DNA of 64,000 nucleotides from Yoonia sp. R2331. GTDB lineage: Bacteria; Pseudomonadota; Alphaproteobacteria; Rhodobacterales; Rhodobacteraceae. A program made the position numbers and the translations under genes. Positions 8,370 to 18,710 of the stretch are shown one piece after another (the first letter of the stretch is position 1; each line of letters starts with the position of its first letter). The notes beneath the pieces are model-generated. The model was not told where the DNA came from, did no database searches, and saw only the letters and a list, made by a program, of their open reading frames with translations. The stretch is taken from positions 62,001 to 126,000 of the forward strand of contig NZ_JBGCUN010000002.1 of NCBI RefSeq assembly GCF_041103235.1. Reading direction: 5' to 3'.

Positions 8370-9863
8370 ATGGCAAACGACGGCACACAACAGGAAGGAC
8401 AGGTCGAAGGCGGCCTGAGCGAACTCGACGAGTTTTCCGACATCCTGCAGAAAACGATCAAGCCGCGCACCGAAGAGGCTTCGAAAGAAGTCGACAGCGC
8501 AGTAACCACGCTTGTCAAAGAAGCGCTGAGCGATGACACACTCGTTCAGGAAGACATCATCGACACGATCCAGGCGATGCTTGCCAAGATCGACAAAAAG
8601 CTGACCGATCAGGTGAACCAGATCATCCACGCTGACGAATTCCAGAAACTGGAAGCCAGCTGGCGCGGTCTGGCCTATACGGTCAACAACTCTGAAACCG
8701 ACAGCAGCCTGCGCGTGAAGGTCATGAACGTCGGCAAGGACGAGCTCAAGTCAGAGATGCGCCGCTACCCCGGTGCCAAGTGGGACAAGTCCCCACTGTT
8801 CACCAAGATCTACAGCCAGGAATTCGATACGCTGGGTGGCAAGCCGTACGGCGCTATCGTCGGCGACTTCTACTTCGACCATTCCTCTGGCGACGTGAAC
8901 CTGCTGCGCGACATGGGCAAGATTGCTGCTGTTGCTCATGCACCATTCCTGACCTCTGCCGCGCCGGAACTTCTGGGCATGGACAGCTGGAACGAAATGC
9001 CGAACCCGCAGGACCTGAACGAGATTTTCGACACCCCCGATTACGCGGGCTGGAACTCTCTGCGCGAAAGCGAAAACTCGCGATATATCGGCATGACTTT
9101 GCCGCGGGTGCTGTCGCGCGAACCCTACAGCCAGAACTCCACCTCCGTTGTTGAAGAATTCAACTTCGAGGAAGAGACAGATGGCCACGACGGCAAGCAG
9201 TACGCCTGGATGAACGCAGCCCACGCCATGGCCGTGAACGTCAACCGCGCGCACAAGGAACACGGCTGGACCGTCCGCATCCGCGGCGTGCAGTCAGGCG
9301 GCGAGGTGATGAACCTGCCGACCCACACCTTTGACACCGGCGACGGTGCCAAAGACATGAAAATCCCGACAGAGGTGTCCATCACCGACCGTCGCGAGGG
9401 TGAGCTTTCAAAGGCGGGCCTTATTGGCCTTGTCCACCGCAAGCACACCGACAAGGCGGCCTTTATCGGTGGTCAGTCGCTCTATAAACCAAAGAAGTTC
9501 ACCGATGCAGAGGCGACCGCATCCGACAACATGTCCTCGCGTTTGCCTTACATCTTCGCGGTGTCCCGCTTCAGCCATTACCTGAAGTGTATGGTCCGCG
9601 ACAAAGTGGGCGGCACACCTGACCGCACACAGATCCAGAACGATCTGCAAAGCTGGATCAACAACTACGTCACGGCCAACCCTTCGACCGCAAGCGAAAA
9701 GGAAAAGGCCCGCAAACCGCTGGCAGCCGCCACGGTCCAAGTCATTGAGGACGAAGAAAACCCCGGCTACTACATGGGCAAATTTTTCCTCAAACCGCAC
9801 TTCCAGATGGAAGGAATGGATATCGGGATGAGCCTTGTATCCAAGCTACCATCTGGTGGCTAA
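8370..9863 (+). CDS. tssC: T6SS contractile sheath large subunit TssC (VipB)
   Basis: Large sheath subunit that polymerises with TssB and contracts to fire the Hcp tube. The length of 497 residues is normal. Family hallmarks include the helix with ADEFQKLEASWRGLAY, the GDFYFDH segment and the C-terminal FFLKPHFQMEGMDI strand. The adjacent tssB and the 66-base spacing are the usual arrangement. Confidence 0.98.
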   Translation: MANDGTQQEGQVEGGLSELDEFSDILQKTIKPRTEEASKEVDSAVTTLVKEALSDDTLVQEDIIDTIQAMLAKIDKKLTDQVNQIIHADEFQKLEASWRGLAYTVNNSETDSSLRVKVMNVGKDELKSEMRRYPGAKWDKSPLFTKIYSQEFDTLGGKPYGAIVGDFYFDHSSGDVNLLRDMGKIAAVAHAPFLTSAAPELLGMDSWNEMPNPQDLNEIFDTPDYAGWNSLRESENSRYIGMTLPRVLSREPYSQNSTSVVEEFNFEEETDGHDGKQYAWMNAAHAMAVNVNRAHKEHGWTVRIRGVQSGGEVMNLPTHTFDTGDGAKDMKIPTEVSITDRREGELSKAGLIGLVHRKHTDKAAFIGGQSLYKPKKFTDAEATASDNMSSRLPYIFAVSRFSHYLKCMVRDKVGGTPDRTQIQNDLQSWINNYVTANPSTASEKEKARKPLAAATVQVIEDEENPGYYMGKFFLKPHFQMEGMDIGMSLVSKLPSGG

Positions 9864-9933
9864 CCCCTCATTTTAACCCCCCCTGTCGGGCAATACATAG
9901 AAAGACCGGCATTTCCAAAAAGGAGACTACCCC

Positions 9934-10416
9934 ATGGCAGTTGATATGTTCTTCAAAATCGAAGGCATCGACGGTGAATCGAAAGACGGCTCTCATACCA
10001 ATGAGATCGACGTTCTTGCATGGAGCTGGGGCATGTCCCAGTCCGCAACCACCCACATGGGCGGCGGCGGTGGCTCGGGCAAAGTCAACGTTCAGGACAT
10101 CAGCTTCACCAAGTACGTGGACAAATCGTCCCCCGAACTGATGAAGGCCTGTATGACCGGTCGTCACATCACTGAAGCAACCCTTGTTGTGCGCAAAGCC
10201 GGCGACAAGCCGCTGGAGTACATGACAATCAAAATCAACGACATCATCGTGTCTTCGGTTTCGACCGGTGGTTCCGGTGGCGAGGATCGTCTGACAGAGA
10301 ACGTCACGCTGAACTTCAGCCAGGTGGACTATAAGTACATCGAACAGACCGACACTGGTGCCGAAGGCGACAAGCCTGACGTCAAGTGGGACATCGCCAA
10401 GAACGAAGCGATGTAA
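9934..10416 (+). CDS. hcp: T6SS tube protein Hcp (TssD)
   Basis: Hcp forms stacked hexameric rings, the tube expelled by the T6SS, and can carry small effectors inside. The 160-residue sequence shows MFFKIEGIDGES at the start, the EIDVLAWSWGMSQ strand and a glycine-rich loop (GGGGGSG). DISFTKYVDKSSPELMKAC and the final VDYKYIEQ strand follow. A strong AAGGAG ribosome-binding site precedes the ATG. A perfect hairpin follows the gene, which should favour high hcp transcript levels relative to tssE-G. Confidence 0.98.
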   Translation: MAVDMFFKIEGIDGESKDGSHTNEIDVLAWSWGMSQSATTHMGGGGGSGKVNVQDISFTKYVDKSSPELMKACMTGRHITEATLVVRKAGDKPLEYMTIKINDIIVSSVSTGGSGGEDRLTENVTLNFSQVDYKYIEQTDTGAEGDKPDVKWDIAKNEAM

Positions 10417-10453
10417 TTGGCTGGGTCCAGGCGGACCCGCTGATACAAATACT

Positions 10454-10481
10454 GGACCGGCCTTCGTGTGGGGGCCGGTCC
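10454..10481 (+). terminator. hairpin downstream of hcp
   Basis: GGACCGGCC and GGCCGGTCC form a perfect 9-bp stem around a 10-base loop. No T-run follows. It is more likely an attenuator or 3'-end stabiliser than a complete terminator, since tssE-tssH continue on the same strand. Confidence 0.5.
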
Positions 10482-10559
10482 GTTCCCGGAACGGCATGAC
10501 TTGCCCCGTCGCGGGCCGCGCGGTTCGCAGCGCCTCACCCGACTGACAAGGCTCAGGAC

Positions 10560-11144
10560 ATGAACGCCACCACATCAAGAACGCAGGAAAAGACGCTGGC
10601 CCCTCGGGACCGGCATCAGCTGTCCTTGATGCACGTCTTTCGCGCAGCACACGCCAACCGTGACGCCGCGAAAGAAGAAAGGAACCTCGTCGAAGGCAAC
10701 CGCGAACTGACCCAGCGCAGCAAGGAACGCCGTGCGGGTACCGACGAAGACACGTTGCGCCAACACCTCAACCGCGACATGGCCAGCCTGATGAACACGG
10801 TCAATCTGGATGCCACGGTTCCGCTTGACGATCATCCGTACCTTCAGAAATCCGTGGCCAACTTTGGCTTTGGCGACCTCAGCCAGTTGGCGGGCACAGT
10901 AGATGGCCCCGCCCAGATCGCCGCGCTGATCCGCAAGACTTTGCTTGCCTTCGAACCGCGCCTGATCGCCGACACACTTGAAGTCACCGCATCAGAAGAA
11001 AACGATGTCGCAGGCGCGCGCCTGACCTTTGACATCTCCGCCGAAATGGCCGCCTCTCCGGTTGATATCCCGCTCAATTTTGTGGCCGAGGTCGACAACG
11101 GCGCAGGTAAGATCCAGATGACCAAATTGCGGGTGCAAACGTGA
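10560..11144 (+). CDS. tssE: T6SS baseplate protein TssE (gp25-like)
   Basis: TssE is the gp25-like wedge component that starts sheath assembly. The 194-residue protein has a charged N-terminus with LSLMHVFRA. The central helix HLNRDMASLMNT is followed by a YLQKSVANFGFGDLSQLAG region matching the gp25 'xxNYGLPDLS' segment. The beta-rich C-terminus ends in LNFVAEVDNGAGKI. Its TGA overlaps the GTG start of tssF, as GTGA, so the two are translationally coupled. Confidence 0.88.
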   Translation: MNATTSRTQEKTLAPRDRHQLSLMHVFRAAHANRDAAKEERNLVEGNRELTQRSKERRAGTDEDTLRQHLNRDMASLMNTVNLDATVPLDDHPYLQKSVANFGFGDLSQLAGTVDGPAQIAALIRKTLLAFEPRLIADTLEVTASEENDVAGARLTFDISAEMAASPVDIPLNFVAEVDNGAGKIQMTKLRVQT

Positions 11145-13078
11145 AAAAGGAATTCCGCGACACCTATAACCGCGAATTGGCGCTGCTTTACGAACGCTCT
11201 GCAGAATTTGCAAAGGACTATCCCGGCATCGCGGATCGTCTGGGCGGTCTGATGCGCGAAAACCTTGATCCGGCTGTGGCGGGATTGCTGGAAGGCACCG
11301 CCTTTATGGCCGCGCGGGTGCAGCTGAAAATTCAGGACGAATTTCGCACCTTCTCGACAGAGCTTCTTAATCAGGTCTTCCCGGATGCGTTGGCACCTAC
11401 GCCCTCTGTGATGCTGGTGCAGGGCAACCCGCCTTACGACAACAAGGACCTGATCGACGGGCTGCACTTTGATGCGGGCGCTTACCTTGATGCACGCTTT
11501 GTGGATTCCGATCAGCGCGTTTCGTGCCGCTATCGTCTTTGCGCGCCTCTCTCAATCTGGCCCCTTACTGTCAGCAACGCCACCTACTACGCCAGCCCCG
11601 CGCCATTCCTTGCCGCCGGCGAATCAGAGGTGGCAAAAGGTACCAAGGGCGGCCTGCATCTGACCATCCACCGCCCCGCTGGCGCGGGCAGCGACCAGGA
11701 CGGCGGCCCGCTTTCCGAAATCGCTGCCGACACGCTGCCGATCTATCTGACCGGCGACATGCCTGATGCGGTCGCCTTGTACGAACAGATCTTCTGTGAC
11801 CTCAAACGCGCCTCACTGCGCTACCTCGACAAACACGGCGACCCGGTCTTTGTCCGCCTCGACCCACGCGCCATTGAACAAGTGGGCTTTGACGACAAAG
11901 ACCACCTGTTTCCGCGCAATGGGTCCATGTTCAACGGCTTCGCTCGCCTGCGCGAGGTTTTCGTCTTTCCGCGCAAAACTCTTGGCTTCCGCCTGACTGG
12001 CTTGAAACAGGTGCTGCGCCACATCACCGGCTCTGACGTGCAACTCTTGCTGGAATTCGGCCATGCCAACCAAGGCCTTGCCGCGCGGATTGAGGCGGAT
12101 GACTTTTCGCTGAATGCGGCTCCTGCGGTGAACCTCTTCGAGGAACCCGCAAGCCAGATCCGCATGGACGGCAAGCGCACCGAATACGTCGTCACCCCCG
12201 ACAGCAGCCCACTGACGCATTACGAAATCTATCAAGTCACCGCTGTAAATGCCTACTACGCCGATCTGGCGTCCAAGGTTCCGGTGCATCCACTTTATTC
12301 GGTGCCACAAGGCATCGGAAAACCGCGCCAAGCGCTTTATTTTACCACCCGCACGCGGCAACGCCGCCCTACGGCCAAGGAACGCCGGTTCGGCGCGACC
12401 CAGCGCTATCGCGGGACAGAAACGTTCATCTCGCTCTATGAACCGCCGGAAACCGGGGCGCAGGGTCAAGCGCAGCGGCTGCAAGTGCGGACCTTGTGTT
12501 CCAACCGGCACCTGCCGGAATACCTGCCCATCGCGCAATCCCGCGATGACTTCCACATGTGTGACGATGTCAGCGTCTCTTTGGCTGTTATCGCGGGTCC
12601 GACCGCGCCGCGCGCCGCTTTGACAGACGTCGAAAAGACCGCGGGCCACCGCAACACTGCAGGCGACAACTATTGGCGTCTGATCAGCTATTTGTCGCTG
12701 TCGCAATTCGCGCTTGATGGCAATGACGCGATCTCTGCCGCCGATGGTCTGCGCGAAATGCTCTCGCTGTTTGCGGACCTCTCCGACAGCATCACAGAAG
12801 CGCAACTGCAAGGCATTAAAGAGGTGCAGACCCGCCCCGTTGTGCGCTCGATCCTGCGTTCCGGCAGCTTCCATGCCGCCCGTGGTATCGAAGTGCGGAT
12901 CACCTTCGACGAAAGCGCCTTCGAAGGTTCAGGCGTGATCCTTCTCGGTGCCGTTCTCGACCGGTTTCTGGCCGAATACGCAGCCGTGAACAGCTTCACC
13001 CAAACCATCATTGCCAGTCAGGAACGCGGCGACATCACCACATTCCCGCCCCGCACCGGATCGGGCCCGTTGATATGA
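11141..13078 (+). CDS. tssF: T6SS baseplate protein TssF
   Basis: Baseplate wedge subunit that works with TssG, TssE and TssK. The 645-residue protein begins with the canonical EFRDTYNRELALLYERSAEFAKDYP-type segment and DRLGGL, and includes a Pro-rich QVFPDALAPTPS region. Translation starts at a GTG overlapping the tssE stop. The ATG of tssG overlaps its own stop. Length and order (E-F-G) are usual. Confidence 0.96.
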   Translation: MKKEFRDTYNRELALLYERSAEFAKDYPGIADRLGGLMRENLDPAVAGLLEGTAFMAARVQLKIQDEFRTFSTELLNQVFPDALAPTPSVMLVQGNPPYDNKDLIDGLHFDAGAYLDARFVDSDQRVSCRYRLCAPLSIWPLTVSNATYYASPAPFLAAGESEVAKGTKGGLHLTIHRPAGAGSDQDGGPLSEIAADTLPIYLTGDMPDAVALYEQIFCDLKRASLRYLDKHGDPVFVRLDPRAIEQVGFDDKDHLFPRNGSMFNGFARLREVFVFPRKTLGFRLTGLKQVLRHITGSDVQLLLEFGHANQGLAARIEADDFSLNAAPAVNLFEEPASQIRMDGKRTEYVVTPDSSPLTHYEIYQVTAVNAYYADLASKVPVHPLYSVPQGIGKPRQALYFTTRTRQRRPTAKERRFGATQRYRGTETFISLYEPPETGAQGQAQRLQVRTLCSNRHLPEYLPIAQSRDDFHMCDDVSVSLAVIAGPTAPRAALTDVEKTAGHRNTAGDNYWRLISYLSLSQFALDGNDAISAADGLREMLSLFADLSDSITEAQLQGIKEVQTRPVVRSILRSGSFHAARGIEVRITFDESAFEGSGVILLGAVLDRFLAEYAAVNSFTQTIIASQERGDITTFPPRTGSGPLI

Positions 13079-14076
13079 AGAAACCGGTCGTCACAGAAAC
13101 TCCAGATCAACCCGTCGACGGCATCGGGTTTCTGAACTTTCTGCGCGCGGTCGAACAGCGCAATGCCGAAAAGCCGCGCATCGGGTCCAACACCGCCCTG
13201 CGCGAAGAAGCGGTGAACATCGGCCAAGACCCGTTGATGGCCTTCCCGATACACGACCTCAACCGCCTGCTTGACGGCAAGCGTAGCCTGCCAGAAGTCC
13301 GCAACAACATTATTGGATTCTTCGGTTCGAACGGCGCGCTGCCGCTTGATATCACCGAAGAGGTTTATCGCTGGGCGCTGTCGGGCGACATGGCATTTGT
13401 CCGCTTCACAGACATCTTCGCCACCCGCTTTCAGCAGCTGTTCTTTCGCGCGTGGTCAGACGCCCGCGCGATCACCCAGTTCGACCACCCCCACGACGAC
13501 CGCTTTGCCAACTACGTGGGCGCGGTCCTTGGCATTGGCACACCCGCATTCCAATCCCGCGACAGCCTACATGACCTCAACAAGATTGCGCTGGCCCCAC
13601 TGGCATTGGGCCGCGTCAAAAGTCCGCGCAAACTGCAACAAATGCTCGAAACCGATCTGGGTGCAGACATCGCGGTCGAGGAACACGTGCCCGTCTGGAT
13701 CGCCTTTGAAGAGGACGCGCGCAACGCGCTTGGCATGGCCGGGTCTTCACTGGGCCGCGACATGTATCTGGGGGCCCGCGCTCAATCTGTCGAGGAAAAG
13801 ATCGTCCTGCATATCCACACCGAAACGCTGGCCGAATACCGCGCGTTTTTGCCTGGCGGCACCTCTCATGCCCGACTTCAGGACATCGTGAACTGGTACC
13901 TTGGTGCCGCTTACGAGGTGAACGTCTCACTGACCCTGCCCGCCGATCAGGTGCAGGCCGCCAAAATCGGCGAAAGCGCCGAACTTGGCTGGATGGCCGT
14001 GATGCCGCCGCGCATCCCGCCACCCGCCAACACACCGGTCCAAGGCGCCACATACGCCTTGACCGAAGTAGCATAA
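13075..14076 (+). CDS. tssG: T6SS baseplate protein TssG
   Basis: Partner of TssF in the baseplate wedge. The 333-residue protein shows the typical start (IGFLNFLRAVEQRN), the NIIGFFGSNGALPLDITEEV-type segment and YWNSxDH-like features replaced here by FRAWSDARAI. The ATG overlaps the tssF stop by four bases. A 38-base gap with an AAGGGGACGG ribosome-binding site separates it from tssH. Confidence 0.95.
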   Translation: MKKPVVTETPDQPVDGIGFLNFLRAVEQRNAEKPRIGSNTALREEAVNIGQDPLMAFPIHDLNRLLDGKRSLPEVRNNIIGFFGSNGALPLDITEEVYRWALSGDMAFVRFTDIFATRFQQLFFRAWSDARAITQFDHPHDDRFANYVGAVLGIGTPAFQSRDSLHDLNKIALAPLALGRVKSPRKLQQMLETDLGADIAVEEHVPVWIAFEEDARNALGMAGSSLGRDMYLGARAQSVEEKIVLHIHTETLAEYRAFLPGGTSHARLQDIVNWYLGAAYEVNVSLTLPADQVQAAKIGESAELGWMAVMPPRIPPPANTPVQGATYALTEVA

Positions 14077-14114
14077 CGCATTGATAATATATAAAATTTC
14101 CAAGGGGACGGAAA

Positions 14115-16895
14115 ATGGCTGAGATCAATATCGAAAAATATGCCGGGAAGATGAACCGCGCTGGCTATGACGCATTTCTCAAGGCAATGCGCCACGCCCG
14201 TTCCGAAAAGAACCGCAACATCGAAGTGGTGCATTGGCTGTTTCACGTCGTCGCCAACAAAGACTGCGACGTTTCTGTCACCCTCAACGCGCTCAGCCTT
14301 GATCGCGGGGCCGTCCTGAAGCAACTCGATGCAGCCATGTCCCGGCTCGACAAAAACGTCACTGAAAGCCCTGGCATCTCCGAAGGCATGTCATCGACGC
14401 TGAACCACGCTTGGACCTATGCGACGCTGTTCTTTGGCGAAGCGCAGATCCGCACCGGCCACGCCCTTTTGGCAATGCTCAACGACAAGAACCTCGCACG
14501 CGAAATCACACGGTTGTCCCCCATTTTGGGTGGCATTTCCGTCGACACCCTCGGCAAAGAAAGCCGCAATCTTTGGAAAGAATCCGAAGAAGAAGACATG
14601 CGCCCGATGGACGGTTCTGGCCTGTCTTCTGGTGGCGGCGAAGGTGGGGCCGCCGGTGATCCTACGGCCTCTGCTTCGACCGCGCTTGGCCGGTTCTGCA
14701 AGGACATGACCGCCGCTGCTGGTGACACTGACAAGATCGTTGGCCGCGATGACGAAATCCGTCAGATCGTCGATGTCCTGCTGCGCCGCCGCCAGAATAA
14801 CCCGATTCTGACGGGTGAGGCTGGCGTGGGCAAAACTGCAGTGGTCGAAGGCTTCGCCCAGCGCCTCGCCGCCGGTGACGTGCCGCCCAAACTCAAAGGC
14901 ACCAAGCTTTTTGAGATGGACATTCAGGCCATGCAGGCCGGTGCCTCGATGAAAGGCGAATTTGAACAACGCCTCAAATCCCTGATTGACGAGGTCCAAT
15001 CCTCCCCCACACCTATCATCCTTTTCATTGACGAGGCACATACCCTGATCGGCGCAGGCGGCGCACAAGGCACCGGCGATGCCGCCAACCTGCTCAAACC
15101 AGCCCTTGCGCGCGGCACCCTGCGCACCATCGGTGCCACCACGCAAAGCGAATACGCCAAGTACTTCGAGAAAGACCCTGCCCTGACCCGCCGTTTCCAG
15201 CCGGTGCAGGTGGACGAACCCGACGTTGACCGCTGCTGCTACATGCTGCGCGGCATTCTCAACCCGATGGAGGCCCACCACAAGGTCCGCATCTCAGACG
15301 AGGCGATCGTCGCCGCGGTCAGCCTTTCGCACCGCTATATTCCCGCGCGGCAACTACCCGACAAAGCGGTCAGCCTTCTGGATACCGCCTGCGCCCGCGT
15401 CGCCGTCTCTCAGGCGACAATCCCCGCCCGTATCGCCGATCTGAAAGAGGCGATCGTGTCATTGGACGTCGAAATGTCCTCCAAGACCGCGCAAAAAGAC
15501 CTTGGCGAAGAGAACGAAGAACGCCTGGCTGAGGCCGCCGAAGAAAAGGCCGCCAAAGAAAAGGAACTCGCGGAATACGAGGAAAAATACGCCGCCGAGA
15601 AGATCATCGTGGATCGCATCCTTGCCCTGCGCGCCGCGCTGACAGAAGCCGAGGGCGCAGAGGAAGAAGACGCCCAGGCCGCAGACCCCGATGAGGGCGC
15701 GCCAGCAACCGAAGAGGACACTCCGGCAGAAGACACAGCCGAGGGTGATAACGCACCACCACCCCCCGCACCCGAGGTCAGCGAAAACATCCCTGCCGAC
15801 CCCGACGCCATCCGTGAAGAGATGCTGGCAGAAATGGCCAAGCTCGAGGCAGGCAACCCCGACGACCGCATGGTCTATAGCCACGTCGACGAACAGGCCG
15901 TGGCTTCCATCATCTCTGATTGGACAGGTATCCCTGCGGGCCGGATGATGGCCGACGAACTCGATCGGATCCTCAAACTCGCCGACCACCTGAAAGAACG
16001 TGTCGTGGGTCAGGATCACGGCCTCAAGATGATTGCCAAACGGATCGAAACCAACCGCGCGGGCCTGTCCAACCCCAACAAACCCATCGGTGTCTTCATG
16101 CTTGCCGGCCCCTCTGGCGTCGGTAAGACCGAAACTGCCATCGCGCTTGCCGAAGAGCTTTATGGCGGCGAACAGAACATCATCACCATCAACATGTCCG
16201 AGTTTCAGGAGGCACATTCTGTCTCGCTGCTCAAAGGCGCGCCTCCGGGCTACGTTGGCTACGGCGAAGGTGGTCGCCTGACCGAAGCGGTGCGGCGCAA
16301 GCCCTATTCGGTCGTTTTGCTGGACGAGGTTGAAAAGGCCCACCCCGACATCCACGAGATGTTCTTTCAGGTCTTCGACAAAGGCATCATGGAAGACGGC
16401 TCTGGCCGCCCGATCAACTTCAAGAATTGCCTGATCCTGCTGACATCCAACGTTGGCACAGACGTCATCATGGACGCCACGGATCAGGGCCGCAAGAATG
16501 ATGAAATCGACTCCGAAGCGCTCGCAGAAACCCTCAAGCCCGCCACGCTTGATGTGTTCCCACCGGCGCTGATGGGCCGGATTGTCACGATCCCCTACTT
16601 CCCGCTCTCGACCGAAGCGCTGCACGGGATCACGAACCTCAAGCTGAAGTCGGTGATCAAACGCCTCAAAGAGGCGCATGGCGCCAATATGACCTTTAGC
16701 AAGGACGTGCTGGACCACATCGTCGAACAATGCCGCGACCCTGACAGCGGTGGCCGCATGATCGACAACATCATCACCAATTCCATCTTGCCGGACCTGT
16801 CGCGTCAGGTCCTGTCCAAGATGGTCTCGGGCGAAGAAATGCAAGCGGTCGAGGTCGTCCTGAAAGACGGCGCAATCGCATACGAATTCAGCTAA
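14115..16895 (+). CDS. tssH: T6SS sheath-recycling ATPase TssH (ClpV)
   Basis: AAA+ unfoldase that disassembles contracted TssB/TssC sheaths. The 926-residue protein carries an N-terminal Clp repeat domain and two ATPase modules. Walker A motifs are GEAGVGKTA (about residue 233) and GPSGVGKTE (about residue 665), and Walker B is [12 protein letters not shown] in the second. Between them, around residues 513-558, is an unusually acidic, proline-rich insertion (runs of E, D, A and P) after the coiled-coil middle domain. The insertion is in frame and the flanks match the family, so it is an expansion and not an assembly error. Confidence 0.96.
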   Translation: MAEINIEKYAGKMNRAGYDAFLKAMRHARSEKNRNIEVVHWLFHVVANKDCDVSVTLNALSLDRGAVLKQLDAAMSRLDKNVTESPGISEGMSSTLNHAWTYATLFFGEAQIRTGHALLAMLNDKNLAREITRLSPILGGISVDTLGKESRNLWKESEEEDMRPMDGSGLSSGGGEGGAAGDPTASASTALGRFCKDMTAAAGDTDKIVGRDDEIRQIVDVLLRRRQNNPILTGEAGVGKTAVVEGFAQRLAAGDVPPKLKGTKLFEMDIQAMQAGASMKGEFEQRLKSLIDEVQSSPTPIILFIDEAHTLIGAGGAQGTGDAANLLKPALARGTLRTIGATTQSEYAKYFEKDPALTRRFQPVQVDEPDVDRCCYMLRGILNPMEAHHKVRISDEAIVAAVSLSHRYIPARQLPDKAVSLLDTACARVAVSQATIPARIADLKEAIVSLDVEMSSKTAQKDLGEENEERLAEAAEEKAAKEKELAEYEEKYAAEKIIVDRILALRAALTEAEGAEEEDAQAADPDEGAPATEEDTPAEDTAEGDNAPPPPAPEVSENIPADPDAIREEMLAEMAKLEAGNPDDRMVYSHVDEQAVASIISDWTGIPAGRMMADELDRILKLADHLKERVVGQDHGLKMIAKRIETNRAGLSNPNKPIGVFMLAGPSGVGKTETAIALAEELYGGEQNIITINMSEFQEAHSVSLLKGAPPGYVGYGEGGRLTEAVRRKPYSVVLLDEVEKAHPDIHEMFFQVFDKGIMEDGSGRPINFKNCLILLTSNVGTDVIMDATDQGRKNDEIDSEALAETLKPATLDVFPPALMGRIVTIPYFPLSTEALHGITNLKLKSVIKRLKEAHGANMTFSKDVLDHIVEQCRDPDSGGRMIDNIITNSILPDLSRQVLSKMVSGEEMQAVEVVLKDGAIAYEFS

Positions 16896-16905
16896 GGGCC
16901 TGATC

Positions 16906-17715
16906 ATGGACATCTATTTTGGCATCGACGGGACGGGTCCCGACGACAACGACACCTACAAAACGGACTTTCAGTCCAGCCACGTCAGGCAACTTTTCGA
17001 ACAATGGCACACGCCCCTTGCTGGTTATCTCCGTGGCCCGCGCTGGCACGGAACCGGCACCCCCGCCAAGTCAAAGCAGGGGTTGGATTGGGTCGTCGAG
17101 CAATGGGAGAAACAGCAGAAACTGGCCACGGTCCGCTCTGCTCTTTCGGCCAAACCAACCCGCATTTTCCTCAGCGGCTACAGCCGTGGCGGTGCGGCTG
17201 TGATCGAACTGGCCTACAACCTCAACAAAAAAGGCATCCCCGTGCATTGCATGATGCTCTTTGATGCGGTCGACCGTTCGCCACTGGAAAACTGCGACAC
17301 GATTTCCAAGAACGTCGCGATGGTCTATCACGCCCTACGCGACCCCAAGGCAGGATCGCGCGAAAGCTTTGGCAACTGCGGCCTGAAACACCCATCCAAG
17401 GGCCTGCCCGTGTTCCGTAAATTCTTCTGCACTCATGGCGGTGTCGGCGGCTGTCCCTGGGACAAGGCGGGCAAGTCCGGCAAGATCGAAGAAATGTCGA
17501 CAAAGGCAAAAATCGGTGCAGTCGCTGCGATGGGCAAACATCTGGCAGACATTCACGACTTCACCAACGTCACAGTCGCTCAGGACAAAGCGGGCGCACT
17601 GGCGAGCTGGCAATGGATGCAATCCAATCTGCGCGTTGCCCGTGCGACAGGCCTCGACAAATCCATCGGCAACGTCGGCGACTTCAATCTGCGCTCCGAC
17701 ATCATGTTGGGTTAA
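16906..17715 (+). CDS. DUF2235/Tle1-like alpha/beta hydrolase, candidate T6SS effector
   Basis: A 269-residue cytoplasmic-type protein without signal peptide. It begins with an FGIDGTGPDDND motif, like the DGT motif at the start of DUF2235 (Tle1-type phospholipase) proteins. The nucleophile elbow GYSRGG places serine at residue 93, after an IFLS strand. MLFDAVDRS (about residue 125) and DIHDF (about 215) could supply the Asp and His of a catalytic triad. It starts 11 bases after tssH on the same strand, the usual place for cargo genes. Lipid hydrolysis and effector status are inferences. Several cysteines in the second half (FGNCG, FFCTHGG, GGCPW) are unusual for a cytoplasmic protein and could form disulfides after delivery. 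Confidence 0.7.
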   Translation: MDIYFGIDGTGPDDNDTYKTDFQSSHVRQLFEQWHTPLAGYLRGPRWHGTGTPAKSKQGLDWVVEQWEKQQKLATVRSALSAKPTRIFLSGYSRGGAAVIELAYNLNKKGIPVHCMMLFDAVDRSPLENCDTISKNVAMVYHALRDPKAGSRESFGNCGLKHPSKGLPVFRKFFCTHGGVGGCPWDKAGKSGKIEEMSTKAKIGAVAAMGKHLADIHDFTNVTVAQDKAGALASWQWMQSNLRVARATGLDKSIGNVGDFNLRSDIMLG

Positions 17716-17748
17716 CCAGCAGTACTCTTTCTGACAGGTTTTAATTAA

Positions 17749-18705
17749 ATGTCTCTGAACTATTACGTCGTCCGTCGTGGCGACGAACTCTACCGCATCA
17801 TGCGCAGCCACTATGGCGACGCCAAATTCTTCGCAAATCAGGCCAGTCTCACAGCAAACCTTCAGGCCAATAATCCGCAGATCGCCGACATCGACCTGAT
17901 CTTTCCCGGTCAGGTCATCATGCTGCCTGATACCCCCGCTCATGCTGCTGAAATGACCTGTGTCGCCCCTGATCTGGCAGTGGCCTCCGGTGCGCTGGCA
18001 AAGACCATTGCGGAAACGGACGGCGTGACCCAATCCATCATGGAACAGCTCTCGGCAGACAAACTGTTCAAAGCCTCTGGCATGGGCTTTCTCGATGGCG
18101 TTACCAAGATCGGCGAATCCGCCGCTGACGACATCCGCAAGGTCGGCCTCAGTTACTATCAGATGCAGGCCAAGACCATCACCCGCGGCCAATACGACTA
18201 CCGCCGCAAGGTTGCGCTGAAACGCGCCGATGCAAAACTGGGCATCATGCGCCCCTTGCTGACACCGGGCAAGACAGGGCGGCAAGCCATCCGCATTGAC
18301 CGCCTGGCAGAGGTGCGGACCCACAAGATCAACAAAGAGATCATGAACCTCGACCGCGCCGTCAAACTCGCCAAAAACGGCGCAATTGTCCTTAAAGTCG
18401 CTGACATCGTTGATACCGGCACCAAGATCCACAACGCCTCCGACAACAAAGAGCGCACCGTGATCCTTCTGGATAACGTCGGCACCAATGTCGGGGCCGC
18501 AATCGGATCAGGCCTCGTCACACTGGCACTTGTCGGCACCCCTGTTGGCTGGGGCGTGATCGCGGCGGTTGCCATCGGCGGCGTGGTCGGGTCCATCGGC
18601 GGTGACCTGCTGATGGACGCCATACAGGAAGAAACGCTCTATGACGCGCAAGGCCGCCGCATCAACACCAAGCTCGACCGCTTCTGGAAGAACTTCTACG
18701 ACTGA
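17749..18705 (+). CDS. LysM protein with glycine-zipper hydrophobic segment, candidate effector or envelope partner
   Basis: The 318-residue protein opens with a LysM peptidoglycan-binding domain (residues about 4-60; YVVRRGDELYRIM, NPQIADIDLIFPGQVIMLP). A basic, helical middle follows. Around residues 243-290 lies a glycine-rich hydrophobic stretch (GTNVGAAIGSG, GGVVGSIGGDLL) of the glycine-zipper type that can insert in membranes. There is no signal peptide, so a LysM domain would only meet peptidoglycan if the protein were exported, for example by the T6SS encoded just upstream. It might be a pore-forming or structural cargo, or an immunity/adaptor for the hydrolase before it. Function is not known. 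Confidence 0.65.
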   Translation: MSLNYYVVRRGDELYRIMRSHYGDAKFFANQASLTANLQANNPQIADIDLIFPGQVIMLPDTPAHAAEMTCVAPDLAVASGALAKTIAETDGVTQSIMEQLSADKLFKASGMGFLDGVTKIGESAADDIRKVGLSYYQMQAKTITRGQYDYRRKVALKRADAKLGIMRPLLTPGKTGRQAIRIDRLAEVRTHKINKEIMNLDRAVKLAKNGAIVLKVADIVDTGTKIHNASDNKERTVILLDNVGTNVGAAIGSGLVTLALVGTPVGWGVIAAVAIGGVVGSIGGDLLMDAIQEETLYDAQGRRINTKLDRFWKNFYD

Positions 18706-18710
18706 TCGGG

